NCBI RefSeq assembly: GCF_019429335.1
Contig: NZ_JAHYJB010000018.1
Span: forward strand, 1 to 32,228
Source of the DNA: Sulfurimonas sp.
Lineage (GTDB): Bacteria; Campylobacterota; Campylobacteria; Campylobacterales; Sulfurimonadaceae
Length of the DNA: 32,228 nt
Reading direction: 5' to 3'
Below the pieces are notes generated by a model, which saw only the letters and a program-made list of their open reading frames with translations, was not told the origin of the DNA and did not search any database. The position numbers were made by a program, and so were the translations under genes. Of this stretch, positions 5,902 to 14,245 are shown piece after piece. Each line of letters begins with the position of its first letter. Position 1 is the first letter of the stretch.

Positions 5902-7923
5902 ATGATAAAACCACTACTGATTGAGATAGGTTTAGAAGAGCTTCCGGCAGTTCCGCTTTTAAAAGAGTTAAAAAATATTGAAAAAAAGTATGCCGATATT
6001 TTGGAAAAAAACTCTCTTTTGGGTGAGTTTGAATTTTATTATACTCCTCGCCGTCTCGTAATTTGGCATAGAGAGTTTAAAACTATGCAAGATGATAGTG
6101 TCGAGGAGTTCTTCGGGGCTCCAATCAGTGTTGCTTTTAAAGACGGCGAGGCAACCGCTGCGGCTCACGGTTTTGCAAAAAAATGCGGTGTAGCCATTGA
6201 TGAAATCTCAAAAACTATGAAAGATGGCAAAGAGATTATCTACTTTAAAAAAGATTTAAAGGGCAGGGAGTCGGTTCTGCTTCTGCCGTCAATCATAGAT
6301 GAGTGGATAAAATCTTTAGAGTTTGGAAAATCTATGAGATGGGGAAGCCTAAGCGAGAGTTTTGTCCGTCCTATCCGCTGGGTAAATGTGCTTTTTGGTG
6401 ATGAGCTTGTGGATATGGAGTTATTTGGCGTAAAATCCGCAAAGAAAACTTTTGTGCACCGTATCAGCAACTTTGAGGCTTTGGACATCAGCGGAGCAAA
6501 AGAGTATTTTGAGACGCTAGAGGATGGCGGCGTAACTCTGTTTCCTAAACTTAGACGCGAAAGTATTTTAAGCAACTTTGCATCTTTGGAGAAAGCAAAT
6601 GGAGTAAATATAGAGATTGATGCCGATTTGCTCGATGAAGTTGTAGCAATTACGGAACATCCGACTGCAATAATGGGCTCATTTGATGAAGCGTTTTTAA
6701 AACTTCCTCCCGAGGTTATCATCACATCTATGAAAGAGCACCAGAGATATTTTCCGGTTTTTAAAGAGGGCAGGCTGATAAACAGGTTTGTCGTTGTATC
6801 AAATGCTCTTACCGATGATTTTTCAAAAGTGATCGAGGGAAATGAGAGAGTTCTTCGCCCTCGGTTGGCTGATGCACTCTTCTTCTACAACAACGACCTC
6901 AAAAAGGGACTAAGCACTGCAGGGCTTGAGAAAGTCGTCTTTATGAAGGGGCTTGGCAGTGTTGCCGACAAGATAGAACGTGAGAGAAAAATAGCAAACA
7001 CTCTTTTTGACATGTACAATCCAAAAGGCTCGAACAAAGAGCTCTTAAACCGTGCGCTAAGCCTTGCAAAAGCAGACTTAATGAGTGAGATGGTTTATGA
7101 GTTTACGGAGCTTCAGGGACTTATGGGATGTTACTATGCAAAAGCGCTGGGAGAGAGCGATGAAGTTGCAGAGGCTATAAAAGAGCAGTATCTACCAGAT
7201 GGCGAGGATAGCGCACTTCCATCAACTCCGATGAGCGCAATCGTAGCTATGAGTTTAAAACTTGACACGCTTTTGGGACTCTTTAGTATAAATCAGATTC
7301 CGACAGGTTCACGCGACCCTTTTGCACTGCGCCGCGCCGTAAACGGGCTTATTAGAATCACAAAAGAGCATAACTTGGAGTTTGACGTAGTAAAAACTCT
7401 TACACTTTTAAGTAAAGAGTATGCAGCTTTTGACATGTCAAAACTCGAAGCGTTCTTTTTGGAGAGACTAAGACAATATTTCAAGGTAAATCCATCTATC
7501 GTTGAGGCTGTTTTAGCTTCTGGCGAGAGAGAGCTACTTAAACTCTCCAAGAAGATAGAAGCGCTGGAGACAATGGCAAACAGCGAAGGTTTTGGCGAAT
7601 CATTTTCAACATTTAAAAGGGTTGCAAATATCACAAAAGATATCGACATGTCAAATGAGTTCAGTGTTGATACAGGGTTGTTTCAAGAGGGAGCCGAAAG
7701 GGTTCTCTTTGGCAGATACAGCGAAGTTAGCGGAGTTAAATATGAGTCGTACGAAGAGGAGCTTGACGCACTCTTCAACCTCAAGCCCGAACTTGACAAA
7801 TTTTTTGACGACGTAATGGTAAATGCCGAGGATGAAGCTATAAGAAACAATAGAAAATCGCTTGTAGCCTCCATATACAAAAGTATATTGAAAATTGCCG
7901 ACATAAAAGAGATAACTCTCTAG
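5902..7923 (+). CDS. glyS: Glycyl-tRNA synthetase, beta subunit
   Basis: This is the beta chain of the bacterial alpha2-beta2 glycyl-tRNA synthetase, which charges tRNA-Gly. At 673 residues it is close to the usual length of about 690. The N-terminus (LLIEIGLEELPA) is diagnostic, and ITSMKEHQRYFPVF, NERVLRPRLADALFFYNND and IPTGSRDPFALRRAVNG are all intact. The C-terminal anticodon-binding part reaches VNAEDEAIRNNRKSLVASIY. The alpha subunit gene glyQ is not adjacent, as in Campylobacter where the two genes are separate. The stop TAG shares the four bases CTAG with the stop of the convergent gene. Confidence 0.97.
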   Translation: MIKPLLIEIGLEELPAVPLLKELKNIEKKYADILEKNSLLGEFEFYYTPRRLVIWHREFKTMQDDSVEEFFGAPISVAFKDGEATAAAHGFAKKCGVAIDEISKTMKDGKEIIYFKKDLKGRESVLLLPSIIDEWIKSLEFGKSMRWGSLSESFVRPIRWVNVLFGDELVDMELFGVKSAKKTFVHRISNFEALDISGAKEYFETLEDGGVTLFPKLRRESILSNFASLEKANGVNIEIDADLLDEVVAITEHPTAIMGSFDEAFLKLPPEVIITSMKEHQRYFPVFKEGRLINRFVVVSNALTDDFSKVIEGNERVLRPRLADALFFYNNDLKKGLSTAGLEKVVFMKGLGSVADKIERERKIANTLFDMYNPKGSNKELLNRALSLAKADLMSEMVYEFTELQGLMGCYYAKALGESDEVAEAIKEQYLPDGEDSALPSTPMSAIVAMSLKLDTLLGLFSINQIPTGSRDPFALRRAVNGLIRITKEHNLEFDVVKTLTLLSKEYAAFDMSKLEAFFLERLRQYFKVNPSIVEAVLASGERELLKLSKKIEALETMANSEGFGESFSTFKRVANITKDIDMSNEFSVDTGLFQEGAERVLFGRYSEVSGVKYESYEEELDALFNLKPELDKFFDDVMVNAEDEAIRNNRKSLVASIYKSILKIADIKEITL

Positions 7924-9440
7924 GCGACTACCTCTTCGATAAGTATTTTTTTTGAGGTGAGCGCTTTGACGAGAGAGTTTTTTATAGAGATATATGCGGC
8001 TTTGTTTTGAGAGAGAATCTTCTCGTCTCTCTTCTCATGTCTTCTTAGAGAGTCTATCTCTCTTTTTATATTGTTATACATTATAAGATGAGATTTATTT
8101 GCCATCATTGAAGAGAGCTTTGTTTTCTCATCTTTTTGAAGCTGTATGTCACCCCTCAGCATTTGAATATTAACCCTTAAAACCTCTTTTTCGCCCTCAT
8201 TTTTTGATAAATCAAATGTGTCTGTAAGTGTGTTTAATCTTTTTGAGTCACTAATGATGCTTTTTGATATTTTTTCCATCTCTTTTGTTATATTGTTATT
8301 ATGCTCAATCGGGGTAAGACCATCGATATATAATTGAAAAATCTCATCTTCAAGTTTTTCTATCTTGTCTCTAATGTCTTCTATCGAAATATCTGTTTTT
8401 ATATAAATTTTAACTATCGACATCATGGAAGCAACGTTCCATTTAAGTCCGTTTGGAGCCTCAATCTCAGGAACTCTGTATTTTTGTCCGTTCAGTACTA
8501 CGATGTTTAGAGAGTAGTATTTTAAAAAATCAATCATATATTTGTTTGATGCGCTAATCTCTGAGAGTATCAGGTTTGCAATGTGACCGAAAACCTCTTT
8601 GAAATGGATTCTAAATATATACCCTGAAAATCCCTTGAAAAACTCCTCATTTTCATCAAATGAATTGATTAGATGCTCTGTAATTATTGATTGAATAAAT
8701 GAGAAAGCATACTTCTCGTAGGAAATATTGTTTATCTTTTTATCAAGCATATATATATCTACAAACTGCTCTGCTACGAAATAAAAAAAGTTCTTATTCT
8801 CCTCTTTTAGAAAAAAGTCGTTATAAAACGATTTGAGCTCCTCTTCATCCAAACCGTTATACCTGTTTGCAATTGTCTCTTTCTCCTCTTCTCTCACCTC
8901 GCGTATATTGCTGTCGTCAAAGAGTTTTATAAATACCTGATTATTTTTGATGATAATTATGTCACTTTTATGAAGCTCGAATGCTTCTCTAATCGCATAT
9001 TTTAGTAGCTCTTTTTTGTTTATCTCTTCATTTGTTATGTTGTTTACAAAGTGGCTGAGCTTAAGAGTCAGCTCCTGTTTAAGGCATATCAAATCCTCTT
9101 TGGCATTATAGTTGTATTCGATAAGATTTTCATTCTGTGTAATAATATCTATGGCAGCCTCTAAGTTGATGCTATCTTTTGGCTCTATTTTGTATGGAAA
9201 AACTTTTATATTAAGTTTTGTGTCGGTGAATTTAAAGAGAGTGTACCCGACATGCTCAAAGTGCTCTTTAAAAGCCTGCTTTATTTTTGTCTGAGTCTCT
9301 TTGTCTGAGATTGACTCTTCCTCAAGATGCTCATCTAGGAACGAGAAGAGTTTTGTATTGTGCTCATCAGTCCATTTAAAATCGACGCGAGGGGCTTCTA
9401 TAAGTGACTTTAAATGAGTTTTTAATTTTGGCAATAGCAT
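7920..9440 (-). CDS. Large coiled-coil protein of unknown function
   Basis: I do not recognise this 506-residue protein. It is acidic, rich in Lys, Glu and Ile, and has no signal peptide or membrane segment, so it is probably cytoplasmic. The first 350 residues look globular, mixing helices with short strands (for example SDIIIIKNNQVFIKLFDD and LNIVVLNGQKYRVPEIEAP). From about 355 to the end, long heptad-like helices (IRDKIEKLEDEIFQLY, EKISKSIISDSKRLN, IKREIDSLRRHEKRDEK) predict coiled coils and therefore oligomers or a scaffold. The ATG at 9440 has no clear ribosome site. It stands alone, converging with glyS by a shared CTAG, with 263 non-coding bases upstream. Confidence 0.8.
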   Translation of the reverse strand: MLLPKLKTHLKSLIEAPRVDFKWTDEHNTKLFSFLDEHLEEESISDKETQTKIKQAFKEHFEHVGYTLFKFTDTKLNIKVFPYKIEPKDSINLEAAIDIITQNENLIEYNYNAKEDLICLKQELTLKLSHFVNNITNEEINKKELLKYAIREAFELHKSDIIIIKNNQVFIKLFDDSNIREVREEEKETIANRYNGLDEEELKSFYNDFFLKEENKNFFYFVAEQFVDIYMLDKKINNISYEKYAFSFIQSIITEHLINSFDENEEFFKGFSGYIFRIHFKEVFGHIANLILSEISASNKYMIDFLKYYSLNIVVLNGQKYRVPEIEAPNGLKWNVASMMSIVKIYIKTDISIEDIRDKIEKLEDEIFQLYIDGLTPIEHNNNITKEMEKISKSIISDSKRLNTLTDTFDLSKNEGEKEVLRVNIQMLRGDIQLQKDEKTKLSSMMANKSHLIMYNNIKREIDSLRRHEKRDEKILSQNKAAYISIKNSLVKALTSKKILIEEVVA

Positions 9441-9531
9441 ATTATTTTTGTGACCGATTCGTTTTTAAATTCTTATTACATGTGACACAGATTTTCGTAA
9501 CGATATAAGAGGACAATTGAAAATACAGCAG

Positions 9532-9583
9532 TAGTGCAGTGGTTAACATAGTTGCAATCCGACCATCTTACAGCTTGTAAGAT
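9532..9583 (+). other. tRNA-like relic (not a functional tRNA)
   Basis: TA-GTGC-AGTGGTTA-ACAT at 9532-9549 copies the T8-A9 and D-arm layout of a tRNA, with A14, G18-G19 and A21 equivalents and 3 of 4 stem pairs. A perfect 7-pair hairpin follows (ATCTTAC 9565-9571, GTAAGAT 9577-9583, loop AGCTT), then ATTCGTAAC, which is T-loop-like. No matching acceptor stem or CCA end is present and the anticodon loop is wrong. It could be a decayed tRNA gene or chance. It lies in a 263-base gap that otherwise holds only AT-rich repeats. Confidence 0.2.
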
Positions 9584-9610
9584 TCGTAACTTTCCGTCTC
9601 TATCTCACGA

Positions 9611-9708
9611 TAAATTTGGCCTTATACTTTTAAAAGCTATTTTACTATATGATTTTTAAATAGAGCTAAAATAACTCCTATATAGTAAATTTTGGCTTAT
9701 ATTTTAAA
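9611..9708. repeat. AT-rich direct and inverted repeats at the ankyrin-gene 3' end
   Basis: Sequences of about 23 bases starting TAAATTTGGCCTTATA (9611-9634) and TAAATTTTGGCTTATA (9686-9708) are imperfect direct repeats; the second spans the ankyrin gene's stop codon. Between them, TTTACTATAT (9641-9650) and ATATAGTAAA (9680-9689) form a perfect 10-base inverted repeat. It may serve as a weak terminator for the minus-strand gene, but it lacks GC pairs. Confidence 0.45.
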
Positions 9709-10768
9709 CTCCGTTTTGCTCATTTTGGCTATTTATAAGCAGTGCAATTTCTCTATATCCGTTTTCATTAGCGTGCATAAGCGCTGTTTTTCCATCAGCG
9801 TCTTTTTCATCTATCTTTGCTCCATTATCTATGAGAAGTTTTGCTATGTCATAAAAGCCGTATTTTGCTGCTAAATGCAGAGCGCAAGTCCCATGCGGAC
9901 TTTTAAAATTTATGTCGCTTCCGTTCTCTACAAGCAGTTTTACGAGCTTATAGTCTCCGCAGCATGAACTAGGAAGAAGCATTGTGTATCTCTCATTTAT
10001 AACTTCGTTGGGGTTTTGGCCGCTCTTAAGATAGTGCGAAATAGTCTGATACTGCATTGTGTTTGTCTTTCTGCAATATTTTGACTCTTTGTTTGAGAGT
10101 TTATTGCAAATACTAGAGAGTACTGCATGTCTGTCGCTCTCTTGGAGTGCATTTTTATTTATAGCAACTGCTTCTTCATCTTTAAATAAAAAAGCGATTG
10201 AAAGTGCGCCTAAGTGTATGATAAGTGGCAACACAAGAGGAGTGAGCCAGTATGATTTGAGTATCTCATCCATCAAGAAGAGTCTGGCAATGAGAATAGG
10301 GATAAAAATCACAAGAGCAATAAGAGGGAGTAAAAATGTTTTTTTTACTTTAAACGGCGCTCTTGGAAGATGGTTTTGTAAACTCTCATCTTCTGTTCTG
10401 ATGTATAAAAGGTTTTGAAGAGCAGTTGTGAGAGCATATGATACAAACTCTCCAAAGGCAAGGAGAGCTACGATGTAGAGCTTGCTCTCATCCCAAATAA
10501 ACTCAATTTGCATAGCACTGCTGATGATAAAAGCAGATGCGATAACACCGACAAATATCGAGATATAAAGCGCTGTGCCGCTCTCACTTTGGAACTTAAG
10601 AGCTGTTTTAATCAGGTAATATGAGTTTAAAAGAAGTAAAATAAGTAAAAGAGTATCAGTAGGGATAAAAGGAAACTTTACATGCAACACCATAATTATC
10701 GATGCTACAATAGAAAATATTGTTAAAAGAAATCTCTCTTTTAAAAATGCGTCTCTAAAATCATTCAA
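9704..10768 (-). CDS. Multi-spanning membrane protein with C-terminal ankyrin repeats
   Basis: The 354-residue protein has about six to seven hydrophobic segments in the first 195 residues (around 13-30, 39-55, 66-85, 97-120, 144-165 and 175-195). A linker to about 240 follows, then roughly three ankyrin repeats to residue 347. The repeats are clear: YKLVKLLVENGSDINFKS, CALHLAAKYGFYDIAKLLIDNGAKIDEKD and KTALMHANENGYREIALLI. Ankyrin repeats bind partner proteins, here probably on the cytoplasmic side of the membrane. The partner is unknown. The start is a TTG at 10768, since no in-frame ATG is nearby, 16 bases after the DUF1643-like gene, so the two form an operon from the promoter at 11548. 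Confidence 0.82.
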   Translation of the reverse strand: MNDFRDAFLKERFLLTIFSIVASIIMVLHVKFPFIPTDTLLLILLLLNSYYLIKTALKFQSESGTALYISIFVGVIASAFIISSAMQIEFIWDESKLYIVALLAFGEFVSYALTTALQNLLYIRTEDESLQNHLPRAPFKVKKTFLLPLIALVIFIPILIARLFLMDEILKSYWLTPLVLPLIIHLGALSIAFLFKDEEAVAINKNALQESDRHAVLSSICNKLSNKESKYCRKTNTMQYQTISHYLKSGQNPNEVINERYTMLLPSSCCGDYKLVKLLVENGSDINFKSPHGTCALHLAAKYGFYDIAKLLIDNGAKIDEKDADGKTALMHANENGYREIALLINSQNEQNGV

Positions 10769-10784
10769 AATTTCTCTTTTTCGC

Positions 10785-11522
10785 CTATGATGTCTTTATG
10801 ATGCTCGGAGGAAACGTTGAGAAGGTCTTTTTAAACGCATTTGCACGCACATCTTTGAACTTTCCCGTAGCAGTCGCAGGAAGGTAAAGACCAAGCTCTT
10901 GGCAGTCCGTAGCGTCATAGTTTGCATCATGCATAAATACTACGGTTTTGTCTAGTTTTGCCACCTGTACTGAAATATTTTTTGCATAGGCAATAATATG
11001 TTTATGGTGTCTGTCAAATTTGTTTCCCCATGCAAAAAAGACGAATTTTCCGCTTAGGCGAATGTTTAGATAGTCTTGGTAGTTTAGCTGTTTGTCAAAC
11101 CTTGTGAGCTGGCTGCTTGCGTATTTGTCCAAATCGGCATCAAATTCCTCTAAAACAGCTGTCGGCTCTATGTTTGGTCTGTTTAGGTTAAAGAGATACT
11201 TTATCTCTATAAGTTTGCCTCTATAGTTTTCATTTTTTATTGCAGAAGCAAAAAGGGTGCAGTTGGCGTCAAAGTTGATTTCACAGAAATTTCCGTCAAA
11301 CTCATAGCCTTGAGCAGCGAGTTTTGTGTTTGTGTTGCATCCAATGGGTGCAAGTTCGGGATTGTATAAGAATATTGTCCCGATTACCGTTTTGCGTCTG
11401 TTTTTAAGCATCTCTTCAAGCTCTGCGGTTGTGATAATCTCACCCTCTTTTTGTATATAAATGTACTGCTCCGCTATATACTCTATCTCTAAACTTGTTG
11501 AAAATTTTCCAAATGCCTGCAA
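10785..11522 (-). CDS. DUF1643-like protein of unknown function
   Basis: This 245-residue protein has scattered features of the DUF1643 family: a hydrophobic strand leading to LYNPELAPIG (family LNPSTAD), KYLFNLNRPN (family VVNLFA), FVFFAWGNKF (family VAAWG) and C-terminal LGLYLPATA (family HPLYLPA). The match is from memory of the pattern and is moderate. The function of the family is not known to me. The reading frame stays open up to a GTG at 11567, but that start lies upstream of the minus-strand -10 box. I therefore chose the TTG at 11522, which has AGAGGA six bases before it and a leader of about 19 bases. No membrane segment is seen. Confidence 0.6.
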   Translation of the reverse strand: MQAFGKFSTSLEIEYIAEQYIYIQKEGEIITTAELEEMLKNRRKTVIGTIFLYNPELAPIGCNTNTKLAAQGYEFDGNFCEINFDANCTLFASAIKNENYRGKLIEIKYLFNLNRPNIEPTAVLEEFDADLDKYASSQLTRFDKQLNYQDYLNIRLSGKFVFFAWGNKFDRHHKHIIAYAKNISVQVAKLDKTVVFMHDANYDATDCQELGLYLPATATGKFKDVRANAFKKTFSTFPPSIIKTS

Positions 11523-11545
11523 ATCAAATCCTCTAATATTTATTG

Positions 11546-11562
11546 GAATTATACTATAATTC
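11546..11562. promoter_or_regulatory. Palindromic bidirectional promoter
   Basis: GAATTATACTATAATTC is a perfect palindrome around C11554. It places TATAAT at 11555-11560 on the plus strand (for elyC) and at 11553-11548 on the minus strand (for the DUF1643-like gene). Predicted starts give leaders of about 14 and 19 bases. Both genes begin with TTG preceded by a good ribosome site. One RNA polymerase at a time could melt this site, so the two genes would compete. Confidence 0.6.
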
Positions 11563-11580
11563 GCCACTAAGGGGAAAAGA

Positions 11581-12327
11581 TTGGAATTTGGATTTTTACT
11601 AAAGAAATTTGTTGCCTTTTTTGTTGAACCGTTAGGTTTTATTTTAACGCTTTTTGCGGTTGGACTCTACTTTTTGTTTGTTGACAAAAAGGGTTTTGCA
11701 AAACTATTTATGTCACTCTCTTTCGCCTTTTTACTTCTCTTCTCATACAGACCGTTTTCAAATATTTTGGTTCAAAGCTTAGAAAATATGTATCAAAAAT
11801 ATGACTATAAACAAGAGATAAAATATATACATGTACTTGGAAGCGGACATAACGCAGATGAGTCACAGCCGCTCTCTTCAAACATCAGCAGTGTTAGAGT
11901 CAAAAGAGTTATAGAGGGAGTAATAATCCACAAAAACTCTGCCGGCTCAAAGCTGATTTTTACTGGATATGAGGGAGATATAAATATCTCAAATGCTCAA
12001 ATGAACGCAAATCTGGCAATTGCTCTTGGGGTTAGTGCTGATGATATCATTATAGGCAAAGAGCCAAAAGATACAAAAGAGGAGGCTATTTTTATAAAGA
12101 AGATTGTAGCTGAGGAGCCTTTTGCACTAGTCACGTCAGCTACCCATATGCCACGTTCGATGAAGCTTTTTGAGTCGCTTGGACTCCATCCTATCGCAGC
12201 GCCGACAGCCTTTTATAAAGATGGGTTTGACAGCTATTATCAAGCACCTGATATTACTACTTTGAAAAATTCGCAAATGGCGATGCATGAATATATAGGT
12301 ATTTCGTGGAGTATGTTAAAAAAATAG
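11581..12327 (+). CDS. elyC: ElyC-like DUF218 envelope protein
   Basis: The 248-residue inner-membrane protein has two N-terminal membrane segments (about 10-33 and 40-57) and a periplasmic DUF218 domain. That domain shows the usual order IKYIHVLGSGHN, SNISSVRVKRVIEGV, KLIFTGYEG, DTKEEA and FALVTSATHMPRSMKLF. ElyC in E. coli affects lipid-carrier-dependent envelope polysaccharide and peptidoglycan synthesis. UppS, which makes the carrier, is encoded elsewhere in this window. The start is a TTG at 11581 with AAGGGG at 11569-11574 and a six-base spacer, and no ATG alternative is near. Its promoter is the palindrome just upstream. Confidence 0.85.
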   Translation: MEFGFLLKKFVAFFVEPLGFILTLFAVGLYFLFVDKKGFAKLFMSLSFAFLLLFSYRPFSNILVQSLENMYQKYDYKQEIKYIHVLGSGHNADESQPLSSNISSVRVKRVIEGVIIHKNSAGSKLIFTGYEGDINISNAQMNANLAIALGVSADDIIIGKEPKDTKEEAIFIKKIVAEEPFALVTSATHMPRSMKLFESLGLHPIAAPTAFYKDGFDSYYQAPDITTLKNSQMAMHEYIGISWSMLKK

Positions 12328-12332
12328 GTTTA

Positions 12333-12348
12333 AAAAAGAAAACTTTTT
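12333..12348 (+). terminator. Weak hairpin after elyC
   Basis: AAAAAG (12333-12338) and CTTTTT (12343-12348) can pair around an AAAA loop just after the elyC stop. The stem is nearly all A-T, so termination would be poor. Confidence 0.25.
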
Positions 12349-12418
12349 GCTTTGTTTGTATAAGATACATGTAGAATTATGTGGGCTTACAAGACTCATG
12401 CAGCAAGGAAGTTTTGAG

Positions 12419-14236
12419 ATGAAGAGTAGTTTTAAATTTGGATTTTTATTTTTTATATTCTTTATTATTGCAGGCAAAATAGGTGCAGTAGAGGTTATAC
12501 AAGTAGACGAAAAAACGAAAAAAGTAAACCTCTCTCTAAACTCTGAACTCTTTATAGATCAGCAAAATCACTTCTCATATGAGGGCGTAAACAACAGCTC
12601 TTTTGATGATAACTTTAAACCGACCAAACTAGAATCGGTATCCATGGGCTATATAAACAGTACTATCTGGATGCGTTTTATCATAGCAAACGAGAGTGAG
12701 AAAAATTTTGTTGGCGCCATAGAGATGCCTATACCTTGGAGCGAAAACATTGACGTATATATACAATCCGCAGATGGCTTAAGCGTTACAAATTTTGGCT
12801 CAACGCTTCCCTTTACGGATAGAAAGATTGATGCAAGGTCATTTTTTCTCCCTATTACAATCAACCCACAAGAGTTCATCTCTGTCTACATAAAGACAAA
12901 GGGGAGTAATACAATAACACTTGCTCCATGGCTCTACTCAGAAAAAGAGGCTGCCGAGCGTTTGACATATATCGCTATGTTTAACGGCGCATTAATCGGC
13001 ATAATTTTAATTATGATTTTATACAACCTAAGCAACTATATCTCTCTGAGGGATAAAAACTACGCTTTTTATATATTGTATCTGGCGAGCCTGCTCTTTT
13101 TAATGGGCACCTATTACGGTTATAATTTTCAGATTTTTTGGGAAGAGAGCCCTCAGTTTAATACAACAGTTTCTCCACTAACCGTAGTATTTACTTTTTT
13201 TGCGGCACTGCTATATAGCAGAAGCTTTTTAGACGTCGGCAAAAATTTTGTAAAAAGCGATAAATATTTGATTCTGCTTATCTGTCTCTCTGCGGCTGTC
13301 GGTCTGCTTAGTCTGATTGTAGATAGCAAATCTCTTCAGGCGTATGCATTAGCGTTTATTGGCTCTTTGACATTTTTCTTTTTAATATATCTCTCTGCAC
13401 TTTCGGTTAAAAAGAAGATTTCAGGAAGCCTCTATCTGCTTCTTGCATGGCTCTCGTTGTCTTTAGGCGAGCTTGTTTCATTTATGATGATGATTGGTTT
13501 TATAGGCTATAACTCTTATCTTTATGACTTCTTTGCTTTGAGTGTTGTGCTCAATATATTAATGATTTCATTTGCAATGGTAGAGCGTATTAAAGATGAT
13601 GAGATGCGCTGCGAGATTAAGGTTAAAAAAGAGCATGAAGTAGCAGAGAGACTCAACATGTCAAAAAAAGAGCTAAGAGAGTTAAACGATAAGCTTCAGC
13701 GAAAAGTAACCAGACAAGAGCACGAGCTTTTGTCAAAAGACAAAGAGCATGAGAAATATTCTATAAAAGATGATGTGACAGGTCTCTACAAAAAAGTAAA
13801 ATTAGAAGATATATTGACCAATGAGCTTCACAGAACAAAGAGATATGACTATAAGTTTAGTCTGATTCTTATAAATATAGACGGCTTAAAAGATATTAAC
13901 GACACACATGGGTTTGAGGTAGGAAACTCTCTTATGAAAGAGATGGCTGATCTGTTTATGCGCCATATCCGCTATCTTGATACGGTTGGACGCTGGAGTG
14001 AAACGGAGTATCTTGTAGTATGTCCTGAAACAGACGCAGAGAGTGCACTTGTTGCCGCGCACCATCTTCAGGCGCTGGTGGAGAAAAACAAGTTCTTTTT
14101 TGTAGGGCGGGCAACTGCAAGCTTCGGTGTAACTCAGGTTCAAGCGGATGACACGCTGCAAGATATTATGAAAAAAGCTTACGAGGCACTATCTCTTGCC
14201 AAAGATAACGGCAAAAATAGAGCAGAAATGATTTAG
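12419..14236 (+). CDS. 7TMR-DISM receptor with degenerate GGDEF domain
   Basis: The 605-residue sensor has a signal peptide (1-23), a periplasmic 7TMR-DISM extracellular domain (about 35-175), seven membrane segments (about 183-390), a coiled coil (about 395-445) and a C-terminal GGDEF domain (about 450-605). The extracellular domain probably senses a small ligand such as a carbohydrate. In the catalytic domain the GGDEF signature is replaced by SETEY (527-531), while DDVTGLY and INIDGLKDIND remain. It is therefore unlikely to make c-di-GMP and may act by protein contact. I chose the ATG at 12419, with AAGGAAG upstream, because it begins the signal peptide. A longer reading from 12347 adds 24 non-hydrophobic residues. 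It ends nine bases from the convergent globin gene. Confidence 0.9.
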   Translation: MKSSFKFGFLFFIFFIIAGKIGAVEVIQVDEKTKKVNLSLNSELFIDQQNHFSYEGVNNSSFDDNFKPTKLESVSMGYINSTIWMRFIIANESEKNFVGAIEMPIPWSENIDVYIQSADGLSVTNFGSTLPFTDRKIDARSFFLPITINPQEFISVYIKTKGSNTITLAPWLYSEKEAAERLTYIAMFNGALIGIILIMILYNLSNYISLRDKNYAFYILYLASLLFLMGTYYGYNFQIFWEESPQFNTTVSPLTVVFTFFAALLYSRSFLDVGKNFVKSDKYLILLICLSAAVGLLSLIVDSKSLQAYALAFIGSLTFFFLIYLSALSVKKKISGSLYLLLAWLSLSLGELVSFMMMIGFIGYNSYLYDFFALSVVLNILMISFAMVERIKDDEMRCEIKVKKEHEVAERLNMSKKELRELNDKLQRKVTRQEHELLSKDKEHEKYSIKDDVTGLYKKVKLEDILTNELHRTKRYDYKFSLILINIDGLKDINDTHGFEVGNSLMKEMADLFMRHIRYLDTVGRWSETEYLVVCPETDAESALVAAHHLQALVEKNKFFFVGRATASFGVTQVQADDTLQDIMKKAYEALSLAKDNGKNRAEMI

Positions 14237-14245
14237 ATTAATATC

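Noticed and set aside
6240-6725. 161-codon open frame antisense to glyS
   Set aside because: Serine- and phenylalanine-rich shadow of glyS with no start signals or recognisable domain.
10059-10418. 119-codon open frame on the plus strand opposite the ankyrin gene
   Set aside because: It lies entirely antisense to a clear membrane-ankyrin gene, has no ribosome site and its sequence follows from the opposite strand's hydrophobic codons.
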